NCBI GenBank assembly: GCA_964616545.1
Contig: CAZTUA010000026.1
Location: 1 to 27,808, forward strand
DNA length: 27,808 bases
Reading direction: 5' to 3'
DNA from: JAQVEM01 sp964616545
Lineage (GTDB): Bacteria > Actinomycetota > Humimicrobiia > Humimicrobiales > Humimicrobiaceae
Shown in pieces: positions 8,582-16,207 of this stretch (positions are counted from its first letter, which is position 1; every line of letters begins with the position of its first letter). The notes under the pieces were generated by a model, which was given only the letters and a program-made list of their open reading frames with translations, was not told where the DNA came from and made no database searches. The position numbers were made by a program, and so were the translations under genes.

Positions 8582-9866
8582 TTTTTATATTATGATACCT
8601 GTTATATAATATAGCGATTAAAAAGAATAAGATAAAATTTGGAGAATCATGCCTCCAGACAAGATCGTAAAAAGGCCCCAGTATTGTATAGAAAAGCCAC
8701 ATTCCCGTTACAGCATGATTCATAAAGATGTAAGTTTTATCATATTCAACTCTCAGATGCTTTCTTAATTTTAGAATTATGCTAATCAAAAACCATAGAT
8801 AAGCAATAATTCCCATAATTCCTATATCTACAAAAGTTTCAGTTAGCTGTGTTTTATTCGTTACAAATTCAAATATAATTCCTCTATCTGCCAGGTATTC
8901 ACCGGCTAATGAACTCCCAGGTCCCCAGCCTATTAAGAAATTGGAAAAACCTATTTCGGTTTTTTTTACCAACTCAGTAGGGGCACTAATGCTACCAATT
9001 ACTTTTTCTCCCTCTCCAGAGTTTAATATACCAGCAATCTTTTCCATGTCTCTACTATCAGGAAACATCTTTTCATATAAGCTAATAAAAAAAATAAACC
9101 CAATGAGTATAATAACTATAAGCCCTATAGCGATATAAATTTTCTTTTTTTCAATATTTTTTTTAAAATAATTAAAAATCACAAAACCAGAAACAAACGG
9201 TATAAAAAAAGCAAATGCTTTTATCTCTCCCGCCAGAGCAACTAAAAAGAAACATAGAATAAGAAGTAAAACAAAAACTAAGCTAACCGGTTTTATTTTC
9301 ATAATAAGAGAGTAAGCTACTATTATTGCAGTGGCATATAACATATAAACTCCAAGATCGAAGGTGCCCCACGGCCCCAGTGTCCATGAAATATGGTCCC
9401 ATCTGACCCCCATTACGAAAAAACGGTAAAAGACTTCAGGAATCTGTATGATTACTAAAAATAAAAAAACTTTTAGAAAAGATTCAGGTATATCTTTGTC
9501 CATATCCCTATTTAAAAAAACAATGAACAATAATGGATACCTTAAATAAATCAAAACCGTAAAGGCTATCTCCAGTAAAGATGATTTATTAATCAAACCA
9601 GATAGAAATATAGCTATAAATATAGCAGCAAGCGGTAGCATTATGTTTGCTGTATTTACCTTTTTTTTTGTGAGTAACCTGTATAGCAAAAAAAATAAGA
9701 AAATAACAGGAATTGTAAGGAAAGTTATCCACCTTAAAACAATAAAATTCTCAAGATATCCACCTGGAGCTGTCTGGCGAGGAATATACCATATAATCAA
9801 CAAAAAAATTACAGGTAACCACTTATTTAACTTTACTGATAATAATTTTATATAATTTTCTTTCAT
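8559..9866 (-). CDS. O-antigen polymerase/ligase-like membrane protein
   Basis: A complete polytopic protein of 435 residues with about ten to twelve hydrophobic segments. Features shared with Wzy/WaaL-type proteins are a GWGPGSSLAG motif, a nearby TETFVDIGIMGIIAYLWFL segment that matches the common family ending, and a long extracytoplasmic loop between the last membrane segments. The expected role is polymerising undecaprenyl-linked repeat units on the outer side of the membrane, working with the flippase and the chain-length protein. It lies mid-operon, 30 bases after one GT4 and overlapping the next by 23. Primary sequence alone does not separate polymerase from ligase. Confidence 0.8.
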   Translation of the reverse strand: MKENYIKLLSVKLNKWLPVIFLLIIWYIPRQTAPGGYLENFIVLRWITFLTIPVIFLFFLLYRLLTKKKVNTANIMLPLAAIFIAIFLSGLINKSSLLEIAFTVLIYLRYPLLFIVFLNRDMDKDIPESFLKVFLFLVIIQIPEVFYRFFVMGVRWDHISWTLGPWGTFDLGVYMLYATAIIVAYSLIMKIKPVSLVFVLLLILCFFLVALAGEIKAFAFFIPFVSGFVIFNYFKKNIEKKKIYIAIGLIVIILIGFIFFISLYEKMFPDSRDMEKIAGILNSGEGEKVIGSISAPTELVKKTEIGFSNFLIGWGPGSSLAGEYLADRGIIFEFVTNKTQLTETFVDIGIMGIIAYLWFLISIILKLRKHLRVEYDKTYIFMNHAVTGMWLFYTILGPFYDLVWRHDSPNFILFFLIAILYNRYHNIKNENLTYK

Positions 9867-9897
9867 AATTGTACCGGTATATATTCATAAAATAAGA

Positions 9898-11037
9898 TTA
9901 TAAAGCTAGTACATTGCTAAATAAATTCTCGTATTCTTTTACTATTTTCTTAACTCTAAAATCCTCTGCACGTTTCCTTCCTGCCTCAGATAAATTTTTC
10001 CTGAGCGTTTTATCTTTAAGCAATCGCATAATTGCATTTTTCATTGCTTCTACATTTCCAACCGGAACCAGCAATCCATTTACTCCATCAGTAATGATTT
10101 CGTCCGGCCCGGAAGGACAGTTGGTGGATATTACTGGAATCCCGCAGGCCATAGCCTCAATAATGACATTGGAAAAACCCTCAAATAAAGAAGATAAAAC
10201 AAAAATATCAGCTTTTCCTATATACTTAAAAGGGTTTTTCTGGAAACCCGGGAAAAACACCCTATCAGATATCTTTAGACCAAGACATAGTTTTATAAAG
10301 TTATCTTTTTCCTCACCTTCTCCCAGGATTAAAAGTCTTGCATTACATCTTTTTAAAACTCTTGAAAAAGAATGAAGTAAAAGTGGATAATTTTTTTGTT
10401 TAGTTAATCTTCCACAGGCAACTATAATTGGTATATTATCATGAAACAATCCATTCTCAATAGGTTCTTTAACAAGCCTGTCAATTTCAAGTAAGTCAAC
10501 AGGATTATAAATTACTTTTACTTTTCCCAGAGGAATATTAAAATTATTAATTAAATCTTTTTTTACACCTTTTGATATAGCAATAATTTTATCAGCTCGG
10601 GGATAAAAATTTTTTACCAGAATTGATTTAATTTTTTTTAACCTATTAAGCTTTATTGATGCGGAAGTGTAGTTACGCTGGCTGATAATGATTACCGGTT
10701 TAATAAAAAAAGAGATTATTCTGGAAAAGATGTTAATAAAATTAGCATAATCAAGAAAACTTACTACAATATCAGGCTTGACATTACGATAAATCCTACA
10801 AGCCAATCTGAATATAAGTTTAAAAAAATCAAATCTGTTTCTTTTTTTTAAATCATACACATCTACATCTTCAGGTATCTGCTCTACATATACCTCTTTT
10901 TTTTCAAATAATACAAGAGAAGGCATAAACTTTTCTCTGTTAATATATTTAAGGATATTAAGGAAAATCCTTTCGGCTCCACCTCCTGCAAGAGAAGGTA
11001 TAATAAAAAGAATTTTTTTTCGCTTATTTTTATTCAT
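9898..11037 (-). CDS. GT4-family glycosyltransferase (PglH/PglJ-like subgroup)
   Basis: This 379-residue protein starts with KKILFIIPSLAGGGAERIFL, the glycine-rich acceptor-side motif common in GT4 enzymes that extend undecaprenyl-linked glycans. The donor half has CGRLTKQKNYPLLL, LSSLFEGFSNVIIEAMACG (E-x7-E intact) and CPSGPDEIITDGVNGLLVP. The GPDEII ending resembles N-acetylgalactosaminyl- and related hexosaminyltransferases of the Pgl type, but that is only a resemblance. ATG follows GGGGTAAACTGC, a weak ribosome site. It sits 146 bases downstream of a methyltransferase; that gap is AT-rich and contains a short ACCCGGGT palindrome but no obvious promoter. Confidence 0.87.
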   Translation of the reverse strand: MNKNKRKKILFIIPSLAGGGAERIFLNILKYINREKFMPSLVLFEKKEVYVEQIPEDVDVYDLKKRNRFDFFKLIFRLACRIYRNVKPDIVVSFLDYANFINIFSRIISFFIKPVIIISQRNYTSASIKLNRLKKIKSILVKNFYPRADKIIAISKGVKKDLINNFNIPLGKVKVIYNPVDLLEIDRLVKEPIENGLFHDNIPIIVACGRLTKQKNYPLLLHSFSRVLKRCNARLLILGEGEEKDNFIKLCLGLKISDRVFFPGFQKNPFKYIGKADIFVLSSLFEGFSNVIIEAMACGIPVISTNCPSGPDEIITDGVNGLLVPVGNVEAMKNAIMRLLKDKTLRKNLSEAGRKRAEDFRVKKIVKEYENLFSNVLAL

Positions 11038-11183
11038 GCAGTTTACCCCACAAAGATACTACTGGCACAGGTGCATTATTTTTTTATAAATCATGTATCT
11101 CTCATCTCTTCAAACCCGGGTAAATCTTAACTTTATTTAAATTTTCTATAATTTCTTAGTATTTTAAAATTAAATAGTTTGGC

Positions 11184-11846
11184 TTACCATTTATTTATAA
11201 GTTTTAAAGTAATATGCTGGCCTTTCCAGGGATAAGTGAAATTATCTCTTTTTATTACTAAAAAGCCATTATTTTTAAATATATCTATTATATTTTTAAT
11301 TTTATCCCACCATAAAGATTCATAATAACCTGCAGTCCTCCCTTCTTTTTCACCTGTAGTTACCTCAATTATAAGTAGTCCATTTACTTTTAATACCCTT
11401 TTTATTTCTTTAATTAATATTTCTAAATTCAGGGAATGGTCTATGGAATTTGAAAAAACTACATCTACACTATCAGAAGCAAATTGGATATCATGAAAAT
11501 CTCCATACACGACATATTTATTAAAAATTCCTGGATTTATATCAATACCAATTGCAAAACATCCCCTGTCTATGAATGCTTTTACTTCTGTTCCAATTCT
11601 TGCATCAAGACATAATACATTCATTTGTGGTTTCAGCAAATTCTGTTTTAAAAGTCTTTCATATAATACCTTCCTGTATTTAATATCATATTCATTAATG
11701 AAATCTTCAGATAATTTTTCCAACTTCGAACGTTGGTGCTTAATATATTCATTATAATTTTTATATTTTCTAACTTTTAATTTATTATCTATGTCACTTT
11801 TTGACCAGATAAACTTTTTTAAGGTTAAGTTTTTTACTGCCCTCAA
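11184..11846 (-). CDS. Class I SAM-dependent methyltransferase, start uncertain
   Basis: The protein has a Rossmann-type methyltransferase core. In 220-residue numbering this is VLCLDARIGTEV (about 77-88, replacing the usual glycine-rich loop), GIDINPG (100-106), YGDFHDIQF and FSNSIDH (131-137), then RVLKVNGLLIIEV. This matches a methyltransferase group often seen in glycan clusters, which would methylate a sugar or its nucleotide-linked form. The start is a problem. The only canonical start near the N-terminus is TTG at 11846, and it has no ribosome site. The frame stays open to about 12008, and a strong AAGGGAGG lies at 11936-11929. Ten bases later the in-frame codon is GTT (11918), giving VNIFNKIIKGFKNPE, which looks like a natural N-terminus of a 244-residue protein. 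The start codon may have mutated, or the gene may use a rare one. Confidence 0.75.
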   Translation of the reverse strand: MRAVKNLTLKKFIWSKSDIDNKLKVRKYKNYNEYIKHQRSKLEKLSEDFINEYDIKYRKVLYERLLKQNLLKPQMNVLCLDARIGTEVKAFIDRGCFAIGIDINPGIFNKYVVYGDFHDIQFASDSVDVVFSNSIDHSLNLEILIKEIKRVLKVNGLLIIEVTTGEKEGRTAGYYESLWWDKIKNIIDIFKNNGFLVIKRDNFTYPWKGQHITLKLINKW

Positions 11847-11928
11847 TTTTTTTAAAAAATATGAAATAATCAGTTCTGGATTTTTAAATCCCTTTATAAT
11901 TTTATTAAATATATTAACTCTTTTACTG

Positions 11929-11936
11929 CCTCCCTT
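11929..11936 (-). promoter_or_regulatory. Orphan strong ribosome binding site
   Basis: The minus strand reads AAGGGAGG here. No ATG, GTG or TTG follows at usable spacing in the methyltransferase frame. GTT stands ten bases downstream and ATA sixteen bases downstream. It probably marks the original start of the methyltransferase at about 11918. Confidence 0.45.
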
Positions 11937-12096
11937 GCTTAATTTTTTTTTGCAATAATCAAGTAATGTGAATATACAAAAAGAGAAATAATTTTTATAA
12001 TAGAAAATCTATTTTTTTAGCAACTTTACATTATAATCAATCTCTTTCTTTTTATCGTGCTAATGTTGATAATAAATAAACATTTAGATGTAAAAA

Positions 12097-12849
12097 TTAT
12101 TCCTGCTTCTCTCCAACGGCAAACATTCTTGGTTCAAATATGTATCTGTATTTTTTAAAACCTCTTCCAGTTCCACGTTCTATAGTTATATATGCTCTTA
12201 ACATACTGGTAATTACCAGCCAGATAAGCCTCCTTATAGCACTTATAAAATCATGTATAACAGGGCATTCACCATAAACTTTTATATTATTAAAATTACA
12301 TATCTGCATAACCTGTATCAGGCTATTTGGAGTAAATCCTACCTCGTGTGTAAAATCAGTAAATACTGTGCTTGCCCCAAAAAGTGACATCGCATTCGGA
12401 GCCCCTATCAGTACTTTCCCATCTTTTTTTAAGGACCTGTATATTAAATCCAGAAATTTTATTATTTCATCTTTTTTTAGGTGTTCTATAATATCGTTGG
12501 CTATTATTATATCAAAGCTTTCTCTATGATGCGGTAGATACTCAAAAAGATCTGCCTGGTGAATATTTTTTACTCCTGTGCTTTTTGCTACTTCAATCTG
12601 TTCGACACTTATATCTATCCCGGAACAATTAGTATAACCCTCGTTTTGAAGAAAATAGAGAAAATGCCCAGAACCACATGCTATGTCAATAATTTTAGTA
12701 TTCTTATCCTCCGGGATAAAATTACTATATCTTTTTTTATAAATTTTTCGCACAAAACTAAATTCATCTTTTGATAGTTTATGTGTTTTACCCCAGTATC
12801 TGCTTACATAATTCTTATAGCAACGACTGCGATAATTTTCTTTTACCAT
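12097..12849 (-). CDS. Class I SAM-dependent methyltransferase
   Basis: A 250-residue methyltransferase counted from ATG at 12849. The SAM-binding loop DIACGSGHF lies at about 55-63, followed by GIDIS and a FDIIIANDIIEHL segment. A tail reads FTDFTHEVGFTPNSL, which is characteristic of methyltransferases found in polysaccharide loci. I prefer 12849 over an upstream ATG at 12888 because GAAGGG stands eight bases before it. It also begins four bases after the flippase stop, whereas the longer form would overlap that gene by 35 bases. It probably O-methylates a sugar residue of the glycan; the target is unknown. Confidence 0.85.
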   Translation of the reverse strand: MVKENYRSRCYKNYVSRYWGKTHKLSKDEFSFVRKIYKKRYSNFIPEDKNTKIIDIACGSGHFLYFLQNEGYTNCSGIDISVEQIEVAKSTGVKNIHQADLFEYLPHHRESFDIIIANDIIEHLKKDEIIKFLDLIYRSLKKDGKVLIGAPNAMSLFGASTVFTDFTHEVGFTPNSLIQVMQICNFNNIKVYGECPVIHDFISAIRRLIWLVITSMLRAYITIERGTGRGFKKYRYIFEPRMFAVGEKQE

Positions 12850-12853
12850 AACA

Positions 12854-14191
12854 TTACCCTTCTTTCCCGAGTTTTTTATAAAAAACAAAACCGAGATAAC
12901 ACAAACTAAATATTGATACCAAAGAAGTTGCGAGTGCTATCCCGGCAACATCAAAAATTCTCATAAGAATATAATTAAACAGAATATTTAATAGACCCGT
13001 ATAAAAGCCGCATTTTAAAAGATCCCTTGTGTTTTTTAGAATAAGGTGAGACAAAACAAAAATCCGCCCGGCCATATAAGGAATAAATCCTGCCATATAA
13101 AATGCAAAAACCCGGCCTATTTCAGGAAGTTTTTCCATATCAAATTCTCCTCTGCCATAAGCAACTGAAACAATTACCCGGTTTAAGATAATCATTATAA
13201 AAGTAATAATTATTGCTATTATGGTTACTACCTTTATAGTTTTTTTTACATTTTCTTTTAATTTTTGCTTACCCTCTTTATAGTACCTTTCACTCCAGTG
13301 AGAAAGGAGCACAACCATTAATCCTGCAGACAAAAAAGTTAAAGGAATTGTGTATAGCCTATTTGCATATTCAAGGATAGAAACACTTCCTGTTTTAAGC
13401 CATGATGCCATTGTTTTATCTATAATTGGACTTAAGCCTACAGCCAGCATTCCCAGTACCTGATAAGAGGAAACTTTTAGAAACTTTCTGGTTTTTATAC
13501 TAATGTTAAATGATAAATTTATTTTAAAAAGTCTTCTTTTATAAATAAAAATAAGTAAGATAAGAAATCTAAAGATTTCACCAGCTACATATCCAAGAGC
13601 AATAGCATGAACTCCCAACAAATCCCTGAAAATAAAAATAATCAACAGGCAAATAACTGCACGAAATGCAGGAGATATTGCCGGTATGACAAATCTTTTA
13701 TACGCATTTATTGCTCCTCCCATTATGCTTGTCCAGGTAAGGAAAATTATGAGTGGAGCAGTTTCCAATAATATTACAATAATTAAGTTTAAAGCTTCTG
13801 TATCAAATCTGGTTATTACTGAAAGAACCGGTCTGGCTGCCAGGAGAATTGCACTGGATAAAATAAAGAGAACCACTGTCACTGATACTAAAATACCACC
13901 TATAAATTTGCCCGTATCTTCTCCTTTTGATTCTGAATCAGCAATAAAAGGCACCATGATTTTCTCTACAACAGGATAAAACACTCCTGCAATAAATATA
14001 ATAATCCCATATGCAAAGAAAAAAGCATCGGTCTCAGTAGTTAAACCAAACCAGGCTGCTATAAAAAATGGAATTAAAAATCCAACAGATTTACCCACAA
14101 CATTCCAGATTGTAGTGGTAATGGAATCGCGGACTAAGGAGAGAGTACCGATTCTGGAACAATATCCGCTTATTATATCTCTTATTCTCAT
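12854..14191 (-). CDS. MurJ/MviN-type lipid-linked oligosaccharide flippase
   Basis: This 445-residue polytopic protein has about twelve or more membrane segments and MurJ-family features: FGLTTETDAFFFAYGI near the N-terminus, VFYPVVEKIMVPFI, PAISPAFRAV, and a conserved LEYANRLYTIPLTFLSAGL. It lacks the extra C-terminal length of many MurJ proteins (about 500 or more residues). Because it heads a glycan operon, it probably acts as the Wzx-like flippase for the undecaprenyl-linked repeat unit and not as the general lipid II flippase. That is inference from context. The ATG follows a weak CGGAA. The gene is divergent from the GT-C gene across a 262-base promoter region. Confidence 0.87.
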   Translation of the reverse strand: MRIRDIISGYCSRIGTLSLVRDSITTTIWNVVGKSVGFLIPFFIAAWFGLTTETDAFFFAYGIIIFIAGVFYPVVEKIMVPFIADSESKGEDTGKFIGGILVSVTVVLFILSSAILLAARPVLSVITRFDTEALNLIIVILLETAPLIIFLTWTSIMGGAINAYKRFVIPAISPAFRAVICLLIIFIFRDLLGVHAIALGYVAGEIFRFLILLIFIYKRRLFKINLSFNISIKTRKFLKVSSYQVLGMLAVGLSPIIDKTMASWLKTGSVSILEYANRLYTIPLTFLSAGLMVVLLSHWSERYYKEGKQKLKENVKKTIKVVTIIAIIITFIMIILNRVIVSVAYGRGEFDMEKLPEIGRVFAFYMAGFIPYMAGRIFVLSHLILKNTRDLLKCGFYTGLLNILFNYILMRIFDVAGIALATSLVSIFSLCYLGFVFYKKLGKEG

Positions 14192-14352
14192 TTCCGATAT
14201 CTTAATAAAAAAATAAATTTGCTATAAATAAATTTATATTCATCAATCTTTAAAAAATTTTTAGCATCTTATCAGTAATATGTTAGCAGGTACAGGAGAG
14301 TATTAATATATCTTTTATAAAGATTTTTAATATAATAATAACAATTCAATGT

Positions 14353-14380
14353 ATTTTATAGTTTATAATGATATTGTCAA
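14353..14380 (-). promoter_or_regulatory. Candidate promoter for the flippase-led operon
   Basis: On the minus strand a perfect TTGACA (14380-14375) and TAAAAT (14358-14353) are separated by 16 bases. It would give an untranslated leader of about 150 bases before the flippase ATG. The -35 box overlaps that of the divergent plus-strand promoter by five bases. Confidence 0.45.
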
Positions 14381-14386
14381 TTATAA
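14363..14386. promoter_or_regulatory. Dyad across the overlapping -35 boxes (possible operator)
   Basis: TTATAAT at 14363-14369 and ATTATAA at 14380-14386 form a perfect 7-bp inverted repeat with a 10-base centre. That centre contains the shared -35 region of the two divergent promoters. A repressor or switch protein bound here could affect both directions. The high AT content lowers the weight of this match. Confidence 0.3.
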
Positions 14387-14403
14387 TTAATATCCACTAT
14401 AAT
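14374..14403 (+). promoter_or_regulatory. Candidate promoter for the plus-strand GT-C gene
   Basis: TTGTCA (14374-14379) and a perfect TATAAT (14398-14403) are 18 bases apart. The predicted leader is about 43 bases. An AAGGTGA lies at 14414-14420 but is too far from the ATG at 14454 to serve it; an in-frame TAA directly before that ATG excludes a longer protein. Confidence 0.5.
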
Positions 14404-14453
14404 TGTTATTGTTAAGGTGAAACCTACAATATAAAAATATAAATTTTTTTTAA

Positions 14454-16109
14454 ATGTTGCCTATAAAAAGCTTACATCTCACCAGAGTATTAACCACAAC
14501 CCTGATTATTATTTACCTTCTTTTATTTTTACTGGTTATTATCAATGAACGCTGGAGTGATGGAGATGAGGTTCACTACCTTCTTGTAAGTAGCAGTATT
14601 TTAAAAGATGGCGACCTGGTACTTAATAATAATTATGAAAACAAAGATTATTTTGCTCATCATAACCATGAGGAAAGCCCCCATGCATACACTGGTAGAC
14701 ACGGTGAATTGAGGCCTGCTCATGGTATTTTAACCTCAATTATCATGACACCAGCTTATGGATTGAGTTTGCTGGCTAAAGAAACCCTAAAATTTGAAAG
14801 TAACAGAGCCTTTTTATTTTTCCCCAGATTAACCATGTTATTCATTCATATCCTCTTTAGCCTTATTCTTATTAACTTTCTAAGGATCCTGGGATTCAGT
14901 AAAAATATAAGAATATTTTGTGTAATTCTATATTTAATTCAGCTACCAACTGTAATTTACAGTCAGGCAATTTATTCAGATTTAATTGCCGGGTATTTTG
15001 TAATGATGGGAATCTATGGAGTTCTAATATTTAAAAAAAGACGAAATTATAAATGGCTATTACTGGGAAGTATCTTTCTGGGATTAACTATATTTCTACA
15101 TTCAAAACTAATGGTTTTATCACTTTTTTTAATTATAAACAGTTTTGTTTATTTACATCTTGCACTGGGAAAAGATGATTCTTTAAAAATTAAAGATTGG
15201 TTTTACTCAGGATATTACCGAAAAATCCCTTGCTGTATTTTAATTCCCTGGATTTCCTTATTAATCGCAAATATTTTAATGAATTTTTACTGGTTTGGGG
15301 CTTTTTATTTTAATGGATTGGGTAACCCAGCCAGAGCTGGCGGATACCTATCACTTATAAATAGGTTACTTGGCAGAGGCTGGCTCGGGCAATGGCTGGA
15401 TACTAAAGTGAGCTTTATTTTGATTTTAATTTTTACTCTTATATTTTTTCTTCTTTTTATCCTGCATAAAAAGAAGAATTCATCTTTCTTTCTTATACTT
15501 TCAATTATTATTCCAATGACTTTATTCGTAGTTCTTGCCTACCCATTCAGAGGCTGGCTCGGGCAATGGCTGGACATAGAAGTAGGGATGATTCCCAATG
15601 CACCACTGCTTGCACTTATATTTACAGGGCTATTCATCTGGTTTAAAAAACATAGGTCATCCTTTTTACTTATTATCCCGGCAACCCTGGCCTATTTATT
15701 TATAAAAGCCGGCGTTTCCTGGTACTCAGGTTTTAGCCCATCCGGTAGATACCTGCTAATTTCCATTCCTGTTCTGTTACCAGGCCTATGCTGGATTTTA
15801 TGGGCAGCACGAAAAATTATCTGGTTGAGATGGATAGTAGGAATATTAACGTTTTTTAGTTTAACTCTTTCGGCGCTTATCCCATTTGTCGGACGAATGG
15901 GTCTACCCTATTCTAAAAGCTATAATATTTACTGGAGAACTATTCTTGAATTTTTAAGATTAGATTTTTTAGAGCCATATATTTCACTAAATTTCCTTAA
16001 ACCGGAAACACATTATTATATTATCGGTACTATTATATTTATCTTACTTTTTATTCTCGGATTTTATCTACAAAAAAAATTATCTAAAATAGAAAAGTGT
16101 CAAAGGTGA
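14454..16109 (+). CDS. GT-C-like polytopic glycosyltransferase-type membrane protein
   Basis: A 551-residue protein with about eleven to twelve membrane segments, and the only gene on the plus strand. Near the N-terminus, after the first membrane segment, it has WSDGDEVHYLL (34-44) followed by KDGDLVLNNNY. This is the acidic first-loop motif of a GT-C-like group related to PMT/ArnT enzymes, which use polyprenyl-phosphate sugars on the outer face of the membrane. Toward the C-terminus GMIPNAPLLAL and WYSGFSPSGRYLL also match that group. RGWLGQWLD occurs twice, at 308-316 and 366-374, from a 27-base exact duplication. The segment between the copies (membrane stretch, then KKKNSSFFLIL) resembles the segment after the second copy (membrane stretch, then KKHRSSFLLII), suggesting an internal duplication. 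A role in decorating the glycan or a surface protein is inferred. Confidence 0.75.
   Translation: MLPIKSLHLTRVLTTTLIIIYLLLFLLVIINERWSDGDEVHYLLVSSSILKDGDLVLNNNYENKDYFAHHNHEESPHAYTGRHGELRPAHGILTSIIMTPAYGLSLLAKETLKFESNRAFLFFPRLTMLFIHILFSLILINFLRILGFSKNIRIFCVILYLIQLPTVIYSQAIYSDLIAGYFVMMGIYGVLIFKKRRNYKWLLLGSIFLGLTIFLHSKLMVLSLFLIINSFVYLHLALGKDDSLKIKDWFYSGYYRKIPCCILIPWISLLIANILMNFYWFGAFYFNGLGNPARAGGYLSLINRLLGRGWLGQWLDTKVSFILILIFTLIFFLLFILHKKKNSSFFLILSIIIPMTLFVVLAYPFRGWLGQWLDIEVGMIPNAPLLALIFTGLFIWFKKHRSSFLLIIPATLAYLFIKAGVSWYSGFSPSGRYLLISIPVLLPGLCWILWAARKIIWLRWIVGILTFFSLTLSALIPFVGRMGLPYSKSYNIYWRTILEFLRLDFLEPYISLNFLKPETHYYIIGTIIFILLFILGFYLQKKLSKIEKCQR
15374..15400 (+). repeat. 27-base direct repeat, copy 1, inside the GT-C gene
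   Basis: This stretch starts CAGAGGCTGG, ends AATGGCTGGA, and is identical over 27 bases to 15548-15574. It is in the same codon phase, 174 bases (58 codons) apart. It encodes RGWLGQWLD. Confidence 0.9.
15548..15574 (+). repeat. 27-base direct repeat, copy 2, inside the GT-C gene
   Basis: Second exact copy of 15374-15400. The residues after it (IEVGMIPNAPLL) match the conserved family context better than those after copy 1, so this copy is probably the ancestral position. Confidence 0.9.
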
Positions 16110-16151
16110 ATATTTAAGTGTAGCCCCTAAATCTTAAGTATTCTTATTTTT
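16108..16151 (+). terminator. Intrinsic terminator-like hairpin for the GT-C gene
   Basis: An 11-bp stem pairs 16108-16118 with 16133-16143. All positions pair if one G-U is allowed; the loop is 14 bases and TTATTTTT follows. The stem begins in the stop codon of the plus-strand gene. The stem is AT-rich, so it may be weak. The minus strand has no T-tract after the same hairpin, so it would act only on plus-strand transcription. Confidence 0.5.
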
Positions 16152-16207
16152 CCCATAATAACCTTTTTATAAAATAACCTTTAACAGAAAAAATAATATA
16201 AAAATTT

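Noticed and set aside
9914..10375. A plus-strand open frame (153 codons) opposite the GT4 gene at 9898-11037
   Set aside because: It is antisense to the conserved donor domain, lacks a ribosome site and any recognisable motif.
12080..12091. Terminator after the methyltransferase at 12097-12849
   Set aside because: The only hairpin found is a 4-bp ACAT/ATGT stem followed by a mixed A/T sequence, not a convincing terminator.
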